DNA of 43,376 nucleotides from Aquiflexum sp. TKW24L (GCF_023502205.1 NZ_JAMFLG010000037.1:1-43376), one strand, 5' to 3'. Counted from the first letter of the stretch, positions 26,242 to 35,094 are shown. Numbers and translations: made by a program. The notes: a model not told the origin generated them from the letters alone.

Positions 26242-27450
26242 TTATGAGCTTTTCTTGATGGTAAAACAAACCGTGGTTCCTTTTCCCTCCTCAGATTCTA
26301 TCCATACCTCTCCCCCCATTCTTCCAATACTTTTCTTGACCATGGCCAGCCCCATTCCGGTTCCTTCATAAGCCTTCGGAGAATTGAGACGTCTAAACAA
26401 ATGAAAAGCTTCTTCTCTTTGATTTTCAACGATTCCAATCCCATTATCTTTTACCATAAAGGTGAAATAGGTTTCATTTTCTTTGACATCAATGGAAACA
26501 ATAGGAATTATCTCTTCAGGTACAAATTTAATTGCATTGGAAATAAGGTTTTGAAATACCAGCAAAAACCCGGTGTAGGACCCCTGTAGGACAGGTAATT
26601 TTTTACTGATGATTTGGGCATTTTTTTCTTCGATATTTTTCTGAAGAATCTTCTTCACCTCCAAAATCACCTCATTCAGATCTACAGATCCGGTGGCATC
26701 AAAATTGGAAGATTGATGGTATTCCAATAAATCCGCCATCATTTTGCTCAGCCTGTCAGCGCCATCCAAGGCCTGATTGATATAGCGCTGTCCTTTTTCA
26801 TCCAAACTGTCTCCATACTTGTTTTGAAACATGGATAAAAAGGAATTGATCATCCTAACAGGTTCTTTTAAATCATGGGAAAGTGAATAAGAAAACATGG
26901 TGATGTTCTCATTGACATCTTTCAATTCTTTATTCAATAATTCGATTTCTTTATTCTTTCGCATCAAATCACGTTTGTTGTTAATCAAATCGTTATTGAG
27001 TGCAGTAAAGTCATTTAAAAAAACATCATCCAATTCACTTTTCTCAATTTTATTCAGGATTTTATCCGCCTTTTTTTCCGATAACCTGATCTGATTCGCC
27101 TGCTCATTATTAATCAGCATCAATTCACGCAATGCTTTTGCATTGGAATTCAATTCAGTATTTCCGCAGAGCAAAACCTTTTCATCCAACAAATAGCCGG
27201 AGAATAACAAATCGATGGTTTTACCGTCATGATTCATAGATAGGATTGTATCCCGCACCATGGATTTTTCTAGAATAGTGAGCCATAAACTCCCCAAATC
27301 AGATATAGACTCCTGTGAAAAAATACTATACAAGGCCACAGGCAGTTTTAAGTTTTCCAAGAAAGACCCTGTGTCCAAAAATACCTGCTCCACTATCGCA
27401 TCTTTATTACATGACAGGATTATTTTAAATTCCTTTGTATTTTTTTCCAT
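26242..27450 (-). CDS. Cytoplasmic sensor histidine kinase paired with the B12-binding protein
   Basis: A 402-residue kinase without membrane segments. Residues 1-110 look like a PAS-type domain (strand-rich, with LLFSGYLLDEKVLLCGNTE) but carry no recognisable cofactor residue. A coiled coil (about 115-185) leads to HisKA with phospho-acceptor His192 in SYSLSHDLKEPVRM. The ATPase domain shows QNLISNAIKFV (N box), DNGIGI (G1) and GTGMGLAMVKK (G2). The gene begins one nucleotide after the stop of the CarH-like cobalamin protein, so the two are almost certainly translated together. I infer that the kinase receives the light/B12 signal from that protein. No response regulator is adjacent; the nearest single-domain regulators are at 32282-33355. 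Confidence 0.94.
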   Translation of the reverse strand: MEKNTKEFKIILSCNKDAIVEQVFLDTGSFLENLKLPVALYSIFSQESISDLGSLWLTILEKSMVRDTILSMNHDGKTIDLLFSGYLLDEKVLLCGNTELNSNAKALRELMLINNEQANQIRLSEKKADKILNKIEKSELDDVFLNDFTALNNDLINNKRDLMRKNKEIELLNKELKDVNENITMFSYSLSHDLKEPVRMINSFLSMFQNKYGDSLDEKGQRYINQALDGADRLSKMMADLLEYHQSSNFDATGSVDLNEVILEVKKILQKNIEEKNAQIISKKLPVLQGSYTGFLLVFQNLISNAIKFVPEEIIPIVSIDVKENETYFTFMVKDNGIGIVENQREEAFHLFRRLNSPKAYEGTGMGLAMVKKSIGRMGGEVWIESEEGKGTTVCFTIKKSS

Positions 27451-27451
27451 G

Positions 27452-28501
27452 TTAGAGATTTACCAATTGATTAGCTTTTAAAATGGCCTGATCAGCATTT
27501 TGGGCAAAAGCATCTGCACCCATCCTACTCCATAGGTCCTGATGGGTCAAAAAAGGGTAACCGCCAACCATGATTTTTAAATTGCTAAAATGCTCATTGC
27601 TCCGTATTTTTTTTATCAATGAGGCTGTCCTACTCACATGGATGGGAAGGGTGACTGAAATGGCGAGAACATCTGCTTTGTATTCCTCCAAGGCTTCCTC
27701 CAATTGAATATCCGTCATCTGCGAGCCCAGGTAATGTGTATCCCATCCCTCCATTTCAAAAAAATCAGATACCATACGTATGCCAAACTCATGCAAATCC
27801 CCATGGATGGAACAGGCCACCATTGTTTTTCCCTTCCGGGTCGGAGAAAATATATGTCGGTAAAGCCCTGAGATAATGTATTGGGTAGCAGCGGTACAAT
27901 AATGCTCTTGAACAACGCTGATTTTATTGCAATGCCACAATCGGCCTACTTCATATTGGGAATCCTGAAAAATATATTGATAAATAGCCTTGATCGAAAC
28001 ACCCTGATCAATCAGTGCTGTAATCAATTGCGTTGCCTCCGTCCTGTTTCCCTGCAACAAATAATCAAGATAGGATATTGCCTCTTTCCTCAAGGGGTTA
28101 TCCGCTGTGAAATAAGACAATGTCTCTTGTCTACTTTCTTGGAGTTTTTCTTTTGCAGACTTTATATATTCATTTGTGGAATCTGAAAACTCACTGCCAA
28201 GTATTTTAAATACAGCTTGCTGCACATATTCAGGGTAATTAAGAATGTCTGTTTTAGGAATATTCCTTGATTCCAATAGTGTTGCAGCCCAAATATTATA
28301 ATTGATATAAAGTTCAGGAAAGCCTAAGGTCAAAGCTTCTTCCAAAAATTTAAGATGAAAAACAGCATTTTCAATATTCAGGAGTTCCTTTGAACTATCT
28401 TCTGTATGCAGTTTGGGATTGCTCTCGCGGTGTAGCGCAACGATATAATTAGCCAGCTCTACAGATTTTTCAGTAAATAAATGCAAATTCAAAGGGTTCA
28501 T
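27452..28501 (-). CDS. CarH/LitR-like cobalamin-binding photosensor protein without DNA-binding domain
   Basis: A 349-residue protein. Residues about 145-225 form a B12-binding helical bundle with the CarH-type motif W-x9-EH: Trp189, His190, Glu199, His200. The Rossmann-type B12 domain follows with the lower-ligand motif DxHxxG (Asp235, His237, Gly240), SVTLP and VGGYPF. In Thermus CarH the Trp and Glu/His cap adenosylcobalamin and the His next to the Trp ligates cobalt after illumination; all are present here. The MerR DNA-binding domain of CarH is absent. Instead residues 1-140 are an unrecognised helical region. The frame extends to a TTG at 28576, but I chose the ATG at 28501. A histidine kinase gene starts one nucleotide after the stop. 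The likely role is a light- and B12-dependent sensor feeding that kinase. Confidence 0.9.
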   Translation of the reverse strand: MNPLNLHLFTEKSVELANYIVALHRESNPKLHTEDSSKELLNIENAVFHLKFLEEALTLGFPELYINYNIWAATLLESRNIPKTDILNYPEYVQQAVFKILGSEFSDSTNEYIKSAKEKLQESRQETLSYFTADNPLRKEAISYLDYLLQGNRTEATQLITALIDQGVSIKAIYQYIFQDSQYEVGRLWHCNKISVVQEHYCTAATQYIISGLYRHIFSPTRKGKTMVACSIHGDLHEFGIRMVSDFFEMEGWDTHYLGSQMTDIQLEEALEEYKADVLAISVTLPIHVSRTASLIKKIRSNEHFSNLKIMVGGYPFLTHQDLWSRMGADAFAQNADQAILKANQLVNL

Positions 28502-29187
28502 TGTCGATTGCTCAAGGGTTCGTTTTTCTTTACATCCTCGCTGTAATGTGCTTACATCAATCCCCTTTATGACCAAAAAGAAAATTGTAAACCTTTAGAC
28601 CTCTTCCTTCACTATTGAAAGCTCATGGTAGATGTGAAGTATGAAACCATCTTGAGCTAATTTCCACCGTATGATCATGATGGTTGGTTTTGGTTTAATT
28701 TAGGAGAACCTGAAATATGGATAGCAGTACAGCAGTGTTTGCTGCCAATCTTTTTCAGTTCTCTGAACATATCCTCCGCTGATTACTTAATGCTGTAAAA
28801 TCGGAATAAGCCTCTCAATACCCTATGACAAAAATCATACTACATAATGACATACAGCATTTTAATCTTGTTTGCAGAAGAAAATTTTCATTTACCCAAA
28901 ATTGTTATTCGGATAGGAGGCATTCCGATTAGCAGATGATAAATGATGATTGAAATTCAGTTGCAGCATGTCCTTAATTTAAATCGCCACCTGCTTTAGC
29001 TGTGATTCATTGAATAAAACAGGCTTTTAGGCTTAAACCAAAAAAGAATGGATAAAATTAAGAACGATAAATGATGAATAAAATTCAGTAGCAGCTTGTC
29101 CTTGGTTTAAATTTACACTTTAGCCACAGTAGAATGAATTATAAAGACCTAAAAATTGGCAATATTATCCCCTACGGCATTCCATGA
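28502..29187. repeat. Intergenic region with diverged repeat modules
   Basis: No gene is supported. Two tandem, diverged modules at about 28940-29045 and 29070-29125 share AAATTCAGTNGCAGC, TGTCCTT and CTTTAGC segments with the repeat arrays at 41275-41410 and 42830-43090. The left part should contain the promoter of the CarH-like gene, but I see no clear elements and no cobalamin riboswitch. Confidence 0.55.
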
Positions 29188-29754
29188 TTAGGACCTAATA
29201 TACTTTGACAATCTTTGGATTTGAACCCGGTGCATCCGCTGCAAAATGATAGGGTAAAGATTTGCAATGATATTCAAAACCATCGTCAGCGCAAATGTGA
29301 CCAAATGCCCGCGCAGGAGGAGAAAAAATGACACGATCAGAAGCGTAACAAAACCCCCTAAATGCCCGAATTCTGATTGTTTTGTCTGGAAGTCAAAATT
29401 TTGGATCCCGGATTTGGTTCCGATAAAGTATTTTTTTCTATTTTTTTCCTTGCCCCAAAAAGCCATCAATAGAAATGACTTAAAGAATTTAATTCCCAAA
29501 AGTTTGTATGCGAGGTGTAATGCTTTTGGGTTTTTGATCTTATAATACGAGTCAGGCAGAAGTCTGCTGCTTGGGTAGGCAAATCCTACAAAAGCGAAAA
29601 TTCCTGTAATGAAGAGGTTGAGCAATACCGCTAAAATGAAGCTTAGCAACAAAGATAACTTGTCAGGGGATACAGTGTCAAATACAAGAATGAGCTTGTA
29701 GGTATTGTAAGCCAAAAAGATGGAAATCATTGGAAAAAATATCTTTTTAAGCAT
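29188..29754 (-). CDS. Small multipass membrane protein, CrtO-acyltransferase-like motifs
   Basis: A 188-residue integral membrane protein with about four hydrophobic segments (about 5-20, 30-60, 135-150, 152-170). The frame extends to a TTG at 29781; I chose the ATG at 29754. The pattern E-x-x-H (SEFGHLGGF) followed by N-x3-N-x-YPIILQR-x2-R near the C-terminus recalls glycosyl-4,4'-diaponeurosporenoate acyltransferase (staphylococcal CrtO), which ends in a similar N-x3-N-x-PIIIxQR-x2-R pattern. The resemblance is from memory and weak. If real, it would acylate a glycosylated carotenoid or another lipid. It is a lone minus-strand gene about 690 nt from the CarH-like photosensor gene. Confidence 0.7.
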   Translation of the reverse strand: MLKKIFFPMISIFLAYNTYKLILVFDTVSPDKLSLLLSFILAVLLNLFITGIFAFVGFAYPSSRLLPDSYYKIKNPKALHLAYKLLGIKFFKSFLLMAFWGKEKNRKKYFIGTKSGIQNFDFQTKQSEFGHLGGFVTLLIVSFFLLLRGHLVTFALTMVLNIIANLYPIILQRMHRVQIQRLSKYIRS

Positions 29755-30008
29755 GAGAGAGTAGTTTCTTTTTGAGAACAATTAAGCCAGTACCCAAACT
29801 AAACCATTTTTTTGGGAAGTGCAATCATTCTATCAGGAAGTAGAAAAGCCCTGAGTTTTTGTATAAAACAATACTTTGTGTGAAATACCCCGGGTCTGTT
29901 CCATTGCTAGGGGAACTAGCACCAAAGGAATTTTCACATCACTGTTACCCTCGGCTTGGTAATAGTGGCATTGTTATTCTATTTGAGATGTTTAAATTTA
30001 GGGTCCCA

Positions 30009-30605
30009 ATGACAGACCATAGCCCCCATCTTCATACAGAATATTCTCCCTTATTTGATTATTTCAATAATCTTCACAGGATTTCCGATGAAGCAAAGGA
30101 CGCAATTGAAGCCATTTGCAACATTTCCAAAATTCCGAAAAACAAAGACCTGCAGTCTATCGGACATACATGCCGCACCATTTATTTTGTCAAAAAAGGA
30201 ATTGCAAGGATCTACTACTACAAAGACGGAACGGATGTTACAGAATCCTTTGCTTTTGAAAATTCCCTGATTGCTAGGGTGGAAAGTCTCTTTACCGGAA
30301 AGCCTAGCAGGAAAGGCATACAGGTTTTGGAAGATTCAGAGTTTATTGGAATAAGCTCTCCCTTGTTGTTTGACCTGTATGATCAATTCCCTGACATAGA
30401 GCGTCTATTCCGCAAAATCTTTGAATCTGCCTATGTCGAAACTGTCAACAGGATTGAAAGTCTTCAGTTTCATTCTGCGGAGGAAAGGTATCATGCCCTG
30501 ACACAGGAATCCCCCGATTTTTTGAAAAGAATTCCCCTAAAGTATATCGCCTCCTATCTCGGCATCACCCAAGTAAGCCTCAGCCGAATCCGCGCCCTGC
30601 GATGA
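30009..30605 (+). CDS. Crp/Fnr-family regulator upstream of an MFS transporter
   Basis: A 198-residue regulator. The cyclic-nucleotide-binding-like barrel (about 15-120) includes GIARIYYYKDGTDVTESF and FENSLIARVESL. The C-terminal winged helix has IPLKYIASYLGITQVSLSRIRA as its helix-turn-helix and ends immediately after it, which is typical of the short Bacteroidota Crp-like proteins. The frame is open to 29859, but residues before the ATG at 30009 do not resemble the family; an ATG at 29988 is an alternative. It is followed after 68 nt by an MFS permease on the same strand, so it may control that transporter. The ligand is unknown. Confidence 0.9.
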   Translation: MTDHSPHLHTEYSPLFDYFNNLHRISDEAKDAIEAICNISKIPKNKDLQSIGHTCRTIYFVKKGIARIYYYKDGTDVTESFAFENSLIARVESLFTGKPSRKGIQVLEDSEFIGISSPLLFDLYDQFPDIERLFRKIFESAYVETVNRIESLQFHSAEERYHALTQESPDFLKRIPLKYIASYLGITQVSLSRIRALR

Positions 30606-30673
30606 TTATTTAACATTTGTAAAAGGAATCGACCCGAGCCTCCCCGAATTTTGCGTAGTCAAATAATAGGAAA

Positions 30674-31870
30674 GTGCATCAAGTCAAACTCGGTCTCAAA
30701 GAAAACTGGAAACAATTTACACTCTTAGTCATCATCAATGCCTTTGTTGGCGGGATGGTGGGCCTGGAGCGAAGCATCCTGCCACAGATTGCCGAACAGG
30801 AATTTCACATCGCCGCCAAGACAGCCATCCTTTCATTTATCGTCGTTTTCGGTATTGTCAAAGCCATCACCAACTATTTTGCCGGTGTTTTTGCCAATAA
30901 AGTAGGGAGAAAAAATCTGCTTACCATCGGTTGGCTATTTGGGATTCCAGTACCTTTCATCCTGATGTTTGCCCCCAGTTGGGACTGGATAGTCGCTGCA
31001 AACATCCTTCTTGGAATAAATCAGGGTTTGGCTTGGAGCAGTACCGTAGTCATGAAAATTGACCTTGTAGGCGAAAAACAGCGTGGTTTCGCCATGGGTT
31101 TGAATGAGTTTGCGGGATACCTTGCTGTGGCTTTGGTTGCTTTTTTGACAGGATACATTGCAGCAGAATATGGCTTGAGACCATACCCCTTTTACCTTGG
31201 TATAGGCCTTGCCCTATTGGGTTTATTTGGTTCCATTTTTCTTATCAAAGACACCCGGAAGCATGTCGAGGCTGAGAATTCATTTTCTGAAGTACCAAAA
31301 TTGAAAAATCCTTTTTGGGAAACTACCTGGAAAAACCCAAACCTAGGTGCTGTCACCCAAGCAGGTTTGGTCAATAACCTCAATGATGGGATGGCGTGGG
31401 GGATTTTTCCAATATTACTCGCTACCAAAGGATTCAATCTAGAACAAATCGGGGTCGTCACTGCTGTCTATCCTGCGGTTTGGGGATTTGGACAGCTCTT
31501 TACCGGGAAGATGGCTGATATTTTCAATAAAAAGTACCTTCTCTTTATCGGAATGCTGCTGCAGGGCATCGCATTGGGTTTATTTCTTTTTGCCGAAAGC
31601 ATGACGCATTATGTGGCTTTGGCTGCAGTATTGGGTTGGGGAACAGCCATGGTCTATCCGACATTTCTTGCCACGGTTGCCGAAAATACCCATCCCCAAG
31701 ACAGGGCAAAAAGTATTGGGATCTTTCGGTTGTGGAGAGATTTGGGTTATGCCATCGGGGCAATTCTCACAGGTCTGATCGCAGATTCGTTTGGGATAGA
31801 TATTTCAATTTTGGCCATTGGAGGGTTGACGGTAATTTCGGCTGTGGTGATCGCGGTTAGGATGGAATAG
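30674..31870 (+). CDS. MFS transporter, GTG start
   Basis: A 398-residue permease with about 12 hydrophobic helices. The loop after helix 2 carries the MFS motif-A variant ANKVGRKNLL, and a similar TGKMADIFNKKYLL follows helix 8. The start is GTG at 30674, preceded closely by AGGAAA; the first in-frame ATG is about 29 codons in and would remove much of helix 1, so GTG is preferred. The substrate cannot be told from the sequence. It probably forms an operon with the Crp-family regulator 68 nt upstream. The distal part (WRDLGYAIGAILTGLIADSFG) is typical of drug/sugar-phosphate-like MFS proteins of Bacteroidota. Confidence 0.92.
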   Translation: MHQVKLGLKENWKQFTLLVIINAFVGGMVGLERSILPQIAEQEFHIAAKTAILSFIVVFGIVKAITNYFAGVFANKVGRKNLLTIGWLFGIPVPFILMFAPSWDWIVAANILLGINQGLAWSSTVVMKIDLVGEKQRGFAMGLNEFAGYLAVALVAFLTGYIAAEYGLRPYPFYLGIGLALLGLFGSIFLIKDTRKHVEAENSFSEVPKLKNPFWETTWKNPNLGAVTQAGLVNNLNDGMAWGIFPILLATKGFNLEQIGVVTAVYPAVWGFGQLFTGKMADIFNKKYLLFIGMLLQGIALGLFLFAESMTHYVALAAVLGWGTAMVYPTFLATVAENTHPQDRAKSIGIFRLWRDLGYAIGAILTGLIADSFGIDISILAIGGLTVISAVVIAVRME

Positions 31871-32281
31871 CTTTCCCAAGCGCAGGGTAATGAGGAATAA
31901 AATAGGTCTATATCAATCGGATGTTTTTTCCATGGGCAGAAGCCCGTGGCTATTGAAAGTTTTGACCACTTTGTGGTCTCCCAGTGCAACCAAGGGAATC
32001 GATGGCAATTTCGGGTAAGACAACCCCGGCCATTGCGGCAAAGATTTTGGATTGTTTGAGGAGATATAACATTGGCAGCGACTGCGTTTTATATTCTGCG
32101 TAAATCTGCTTAGAAGTAATTGGGGTTTCAAAATGAATATACTTGGCCCGATCATTATTTGTATGTTTGCACGAAATGTTGAGAGAAGCATTGCAGTAAA
32201 TATTGGGATACTCTCAAAACAGCCTAAAAATAAAGTTTATAAATTGGCAAAAGTTAGATAATTCTTAATTTTAAAATAAAA
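31871..32281. other. Intergenic region with a REP-like hairpin
   Basis: A hairpin with arms CCATGGGC/GCCCGTGG and an AGAA loop lies at 31930-31949, followed by GCTATTGAAAGTTTTGACCA. It resembles the short REP-type palindromes seen in many Bacteroidota genomes. The rest is AT-rich upstream DNA of the response regulator; no gene or clear promoter is seen. Confidence 0.5.
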
Positions 32282-32707
32282 ATGAATAGACTAGGACCTA
32301 TTATAGTTATCGAAGATGATCCTGATGACCAGGAAATTTTAAAAGAAGTCTTCGAATCATTGGCATATCCCAATGAAATTATGTTTTTCTTTGACGGGGA
32401 GTCTGCTTTGAAATTTCTCACCGAAATTCCTGTTGATCCATTTATAATTTTTTCTGATATCAACATGCCAAGATTGAGCGGCATGGAACTGAGAGAAAGA
32501 ATTCATCAGAATGAAAGTATGCGCTTGAAGTCAATTCCCTACCTGTTTTTTTCAACCACAGCCGAACAAGCACACGTCATCGATGCCTATTCGAAATCTG
32601 TTCAGGGATTCTTCATTAAGCCTAATAGTTACAATGAAATTAAAGACATCATTAAGATAGTGGTAGAGTATTGGTCAAGATGTGTCGCTCCAAATTATAT
32701 TAAATAA
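32282..32707 (+). CDS. Single-domain response regulator (tandem paralogue 1)
   Basis: A 141-residue receiver-only protein. It has the acidic pocket EDDPDD (residues 11-16), phospho-acceptor Asp59 in FSDINMP, switch residues in LFFSTT and Lys in GFFIKPNS. By hand count it matches the neighbouring regulator at 32930 at about 105 of 141 positions. The pair therefore arose by tandem duplication. The C-terminal EYWSRCVAPNY is conserved in both and unusual for CheY. No kinase is adjacent on this strand; possible partners are the membrane kinase of the opposite operon (33937-35094) or the orphan B12-coupled kinase at 26242-27450. Confidence 0.94.
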   Translation: MNRLGPIIVIEDDPDDQEILKEVFESLAYPNEIMFFFDGESALKFLTEIPVDPFIIFSDINMPRLSGMELRERIHQNESMRLKSIPYLFFSTTAEQAHVIDAYSKSVQGFFIKPNSYNEIKDIIKIVVEYWSRCVAPNYIK

Positions 32708-32929
32708 TTTTTTTGTTTTTACCCTCTACCATCTCTGGCGGTTCAATATGATTTTTTGCAAAAGGCTAAAGTATTAGGAACCTCATTCCTGATAGCTGCA
32801 CGGATTCCTTTCCTACCGTCCGCAGTCTATTATCCATAAAAAAGGCTATTCATCCAAAAAATGAGTAACTTACTGAAATGTGAAAGTGTAATATTAATTA
32901 GAATTCTCGGACTAAAATCAATATAAAAA

Positions 32930-33355
32930 ATGAACAGAAAAGGACCAATAATAATTATTGAAGATGATTGGGATGATCAGGATATTTTGAAAGAAATATT
33001 TGAATCACTTTCCTACCCCAATGAAGTAATGTTTTTTAATGATGGAGAAGAAGCATTAAAATATCTGACTAAAGCCAAAGAGGATCCATTTATAATTTTT
33101 TCTGACATCAACATGCCAAAATTAAACGGCATGGAACTCAGAGAGCAAATTCAGGAAAATGAGGAATTAAGAGTAAAATCAATCCCCTTTTTGTTTTTTT
33201 CTACCACCTCCGAACAAAAATACATTGTGGATGCTTATTCAAAATCCGTTCAGGGGTTTTTTATCAAGCCTAATTCTTATAAAGAAATCAAAGAAACCAT
33301 TATGATAATTATGGAATATTGGTCAAAATGTGTGGCACCAAATTACGTCAAATAA
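32930..33355 (+). CDS. Single-domain response regulator (tandem paralogue 2)
   Basis: A 141-residue receiver-only protein, tandem paralogue of the preceding gene. The pocket is EDDWDD, with Trp14 replacing Pro14 of paralogue 1. Phospho-acceptor Asp59 (FSDINMPKLNG), LFFSTT and GFFIKPNS are intact. Most differences cluster in helix 2-3 (FDGESALKFL versus NDGEEALKYL) and helix 4 (AEQAHVID versus SEQKYIVD). Helix 4 forms much of the output face in CheY-like proteins, so the two may contact different targets. It is separated from paralogue 1 by 222 nt, so each may have its own promoter. Confidence 0.94.
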   Translation: MNRKGPIIIIEDDWDDQDILKEIFESLSYPNEVMFFNDGEEALKYLTKAKEDPFIIFSDINMPKLNGMELREQIQENEELRVKSIPFLFFSTTSEQKYIVDAYSKSVQGFFIKPNSYKEIKETIMIIMEYWSKCVAPNYVK

Positions 33356-33520
33356 ATCTCCTATCATCTAATCAAAGTACCCCTCTCACGATTAGTACGC
33401 CATAATCTGGCCAACACTTTCAAATCAGTTTGTTGGTGTTAAGCATAATACCAGCCCCTATTTCCCTTAGCATTGCAGGTAGGCATGGAAAAGGTAGCTA
33501 GGGACAATTACCCAACCAGT

Positions 33521-33940
33521 CTAATTAAAATTCTCTTCCATTACTTTCCTGAATATTTCTGCAGTCAAAGGCTTGTGTACAAATTCTATCACTGCCGGGA
33601 GGGCAGAAGCCCTTTGTCTGTCATCAGGATTATCACTGGTGGTAAGCATCGCCACTACTGCCCTCTTATGTATGTCAGCTGACAAATCATTGTATTTTGC
33701 AATAAAGTCCCAACCTGTCATACCCGGCATATTGATATCCAAAAAAATAATGCCCGGTTGGGGTGTGTTTGCATATTTACCCTTGCGAAGCAAAAAGTCA
33801 AGTCCCTCCTTGGCTGACCTTACCGACTGTATATACAACCCTTCACATTCTTCTTCCAAAACAATAGTATGGTAAAAGTTAGTCGCCTCATCATCATCAA
33901 TAAGTAAGACACAGTCCAATTTGCGGTTATTCCCTTTCAT
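33521..33940 (-). CDS. Response regulator of the ETR1-like operon
   Basis: A 139-residue receiver-only protein. The acidic pocket is LLIDDDEAT, the phospho-acceptor is Asp68 in FLDINMPGMTGWDF, the switch residue lies in AMLTTSDN and the conserved Lys in FVHKPL. Its ATG overlaps the TGA of the upstream membrane kinase (ATGA at 33937-33940), so translation is coupled and the kinase is almost certainly its phosphodonor. Without a DNA-binding domain the output must be protein-protein contact or phosphotransfer. It is the third gene of the operon. Confidence 0.95.
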   Translation of the reverse strand: MKGNNRKLDCVLLIDDDEATNFYHTIVLEEECEGLYIQSVRSAKEGLDFLLRKGKYANTPQPGIIFLDINMPGMTGWDFIAKYNDLSADIHKRAVVAMLTTSDNPDDRQRASALPAVIEFVHKPLTAEIFRKVMEENFN

Positions 33941-35094
33941 ATCGTATTTCTTAAAGTAAAATAAAAAGAAGTACCCACCCCTTTTTGTGAATCAATCCAA
34001 ATTTTTCCACCGTGAAGCTCGACGATCTTACGGCAATAAGCCAGGCCCAAGCCTGTACCCTCAAAATCCTCCATGAGATGTAACCGTTGGAAAATCAGGA
34101 AGACCTTATCATAATCACGCTCTTCGATCCCTATCCCATTGTCCTTCACACAAAACTCTATATGGGAATTGATATCCTGGGCAGATACCTCAATTATGGG
34201 AGCTACATCAGACTTTCTAAATTTCAGGGCATTGCTGATGAGATTCTGAAACAGCATCCGAAGCTCTATAGGATTTCCCATCACAAAGGGAAGCTGCCTG
34301 ATCTTGATTGTACCATGACCTACCTGAAGTGCTGAACCAAAATCCAAAGCAATGGTATTTACCAGTTCTTCACAGTCCACCATTTGGATCTTTCGGTTAT
34401 TCCCGATTCTGCTAAATTCCAAGAGTCCCTTAATCAGGACGGTCATCCTTTGGGTGGCTGAGGTGACATAATCCAAAATCTTTTTTCCCTGATCGTCAAA
34501 GTGGCTATAATACTTTCTTGAGATCAAAACGGTCATATTACCAATGGTTCGTAGGGGTTCTTGAAGATCGTGACTGGCAATACTTGTAAAACGTTCAAGT
34601 TCCTTGTTTTTAAGAATCAAGTCAGCATTAAGATGTTCAAGTTGATTTTTATGATCTGATAACAACTGTTGCTGTACATCCAATTCCTTCACCTTTTCCA
34701 GTAATTCCGCAGAACTAATAGATAGTTGCTCGTTAATCCCAGCCATACTGGCAAAACTACTCTTTGCTATGGATACAAGTGTCACACAGGTCCAGATCAC
34801 TACAAGTGCAATGACCATGTTGAAATTGGACAGGTCACTCGAGTTGGCGACTACTTCTTCTGAAAGAAAGACCGACATGAAAGTCAGGATACTGCAGACA
34901 ATGGCAGTATAAACGCTGGCATCTTTCCCTGGAAATAACCAACTGTACAAAATCACCACAGCATACATACATGCCACCGAAACCGAATTATTTGTATTCA
35001 AGTCCACCAAAAAAATGACTCCCGCTATCACCCCTGCTACAAAAATCAAAGTAGCATTTTGAACTAGCATCATCGATTTTTTTTTGGAGATCAT
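33937..35094 (-). CDS. Membrane histidine kinase of the ETR1-like operon
   Basis: A 385-residue kinase with four predicted membrane helices (about 10-30, 37-53, 60-77, 91-109). A coiled coil (about 115-158) precedes HisKA, with phospho-acceptor His165 in SIASHDLQEPLRT. The ATPase domain has QNLISNALKFR (N box), DNGIGI (G1) and GTGLGLAYCRK (G2). Its membrane region is not ETR-like and lacks the copper-binding Cys/His pair; that module is encoded by the gene immediately upstream, whose TGA overlaps this ATG by one base (TGATG). The response regulator follows with an ATGA overlap. The kinase probably forms a complex with the ETR-like protein, so the receptor would be split over two polypeptides. 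Confidence 0.94.
   Translation of the reverse strand: MISKKKSMMLVQNATLIFVAGVIAGVIFLVDLNTNNSVSVACMYAVVILYSWLFPGKDASVYTAIVCSILTFMSVFLSEEVVANSSDLSNFNMVIALVVIWTCVTLVSIAKSSFASMAGINEQLSISSAELLEKVKELDVQQQLLSDHKNQLEHLNADLILKNKELERFTSIASHDLQEPLRTIGNMTVLISRKYYSHFDDQGKKILDYVTSATQRMTVLIKGLLEFSRIGNNRKIQMVDCEELVNTIALDFGSALQVGHGTIKIRQLPFVMGNPIELRMLFQNLISNALKFRKSDVAPIIEVSAQDINSHIEFCVKDNGIGIEERDYDKVFLIFQRLHLMEDFEGTGLGLAYCRKIVELHGGKIWIDSQKGVGTSFYFTLRNTI

Noticed and set aside
28502-28640. Possible cobalamin riboswitch upstream of the CarH-like gene
   Set aside because: No B12-box-like GCCACTG sequence or long structured leader is visible.
33521-33940. The tandem regulators and this regulator as one three-copy array
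   Set aside because: This gene is on the opposite strand, overlaps the kinase gene and differs widely in sequence from the tandem pair.
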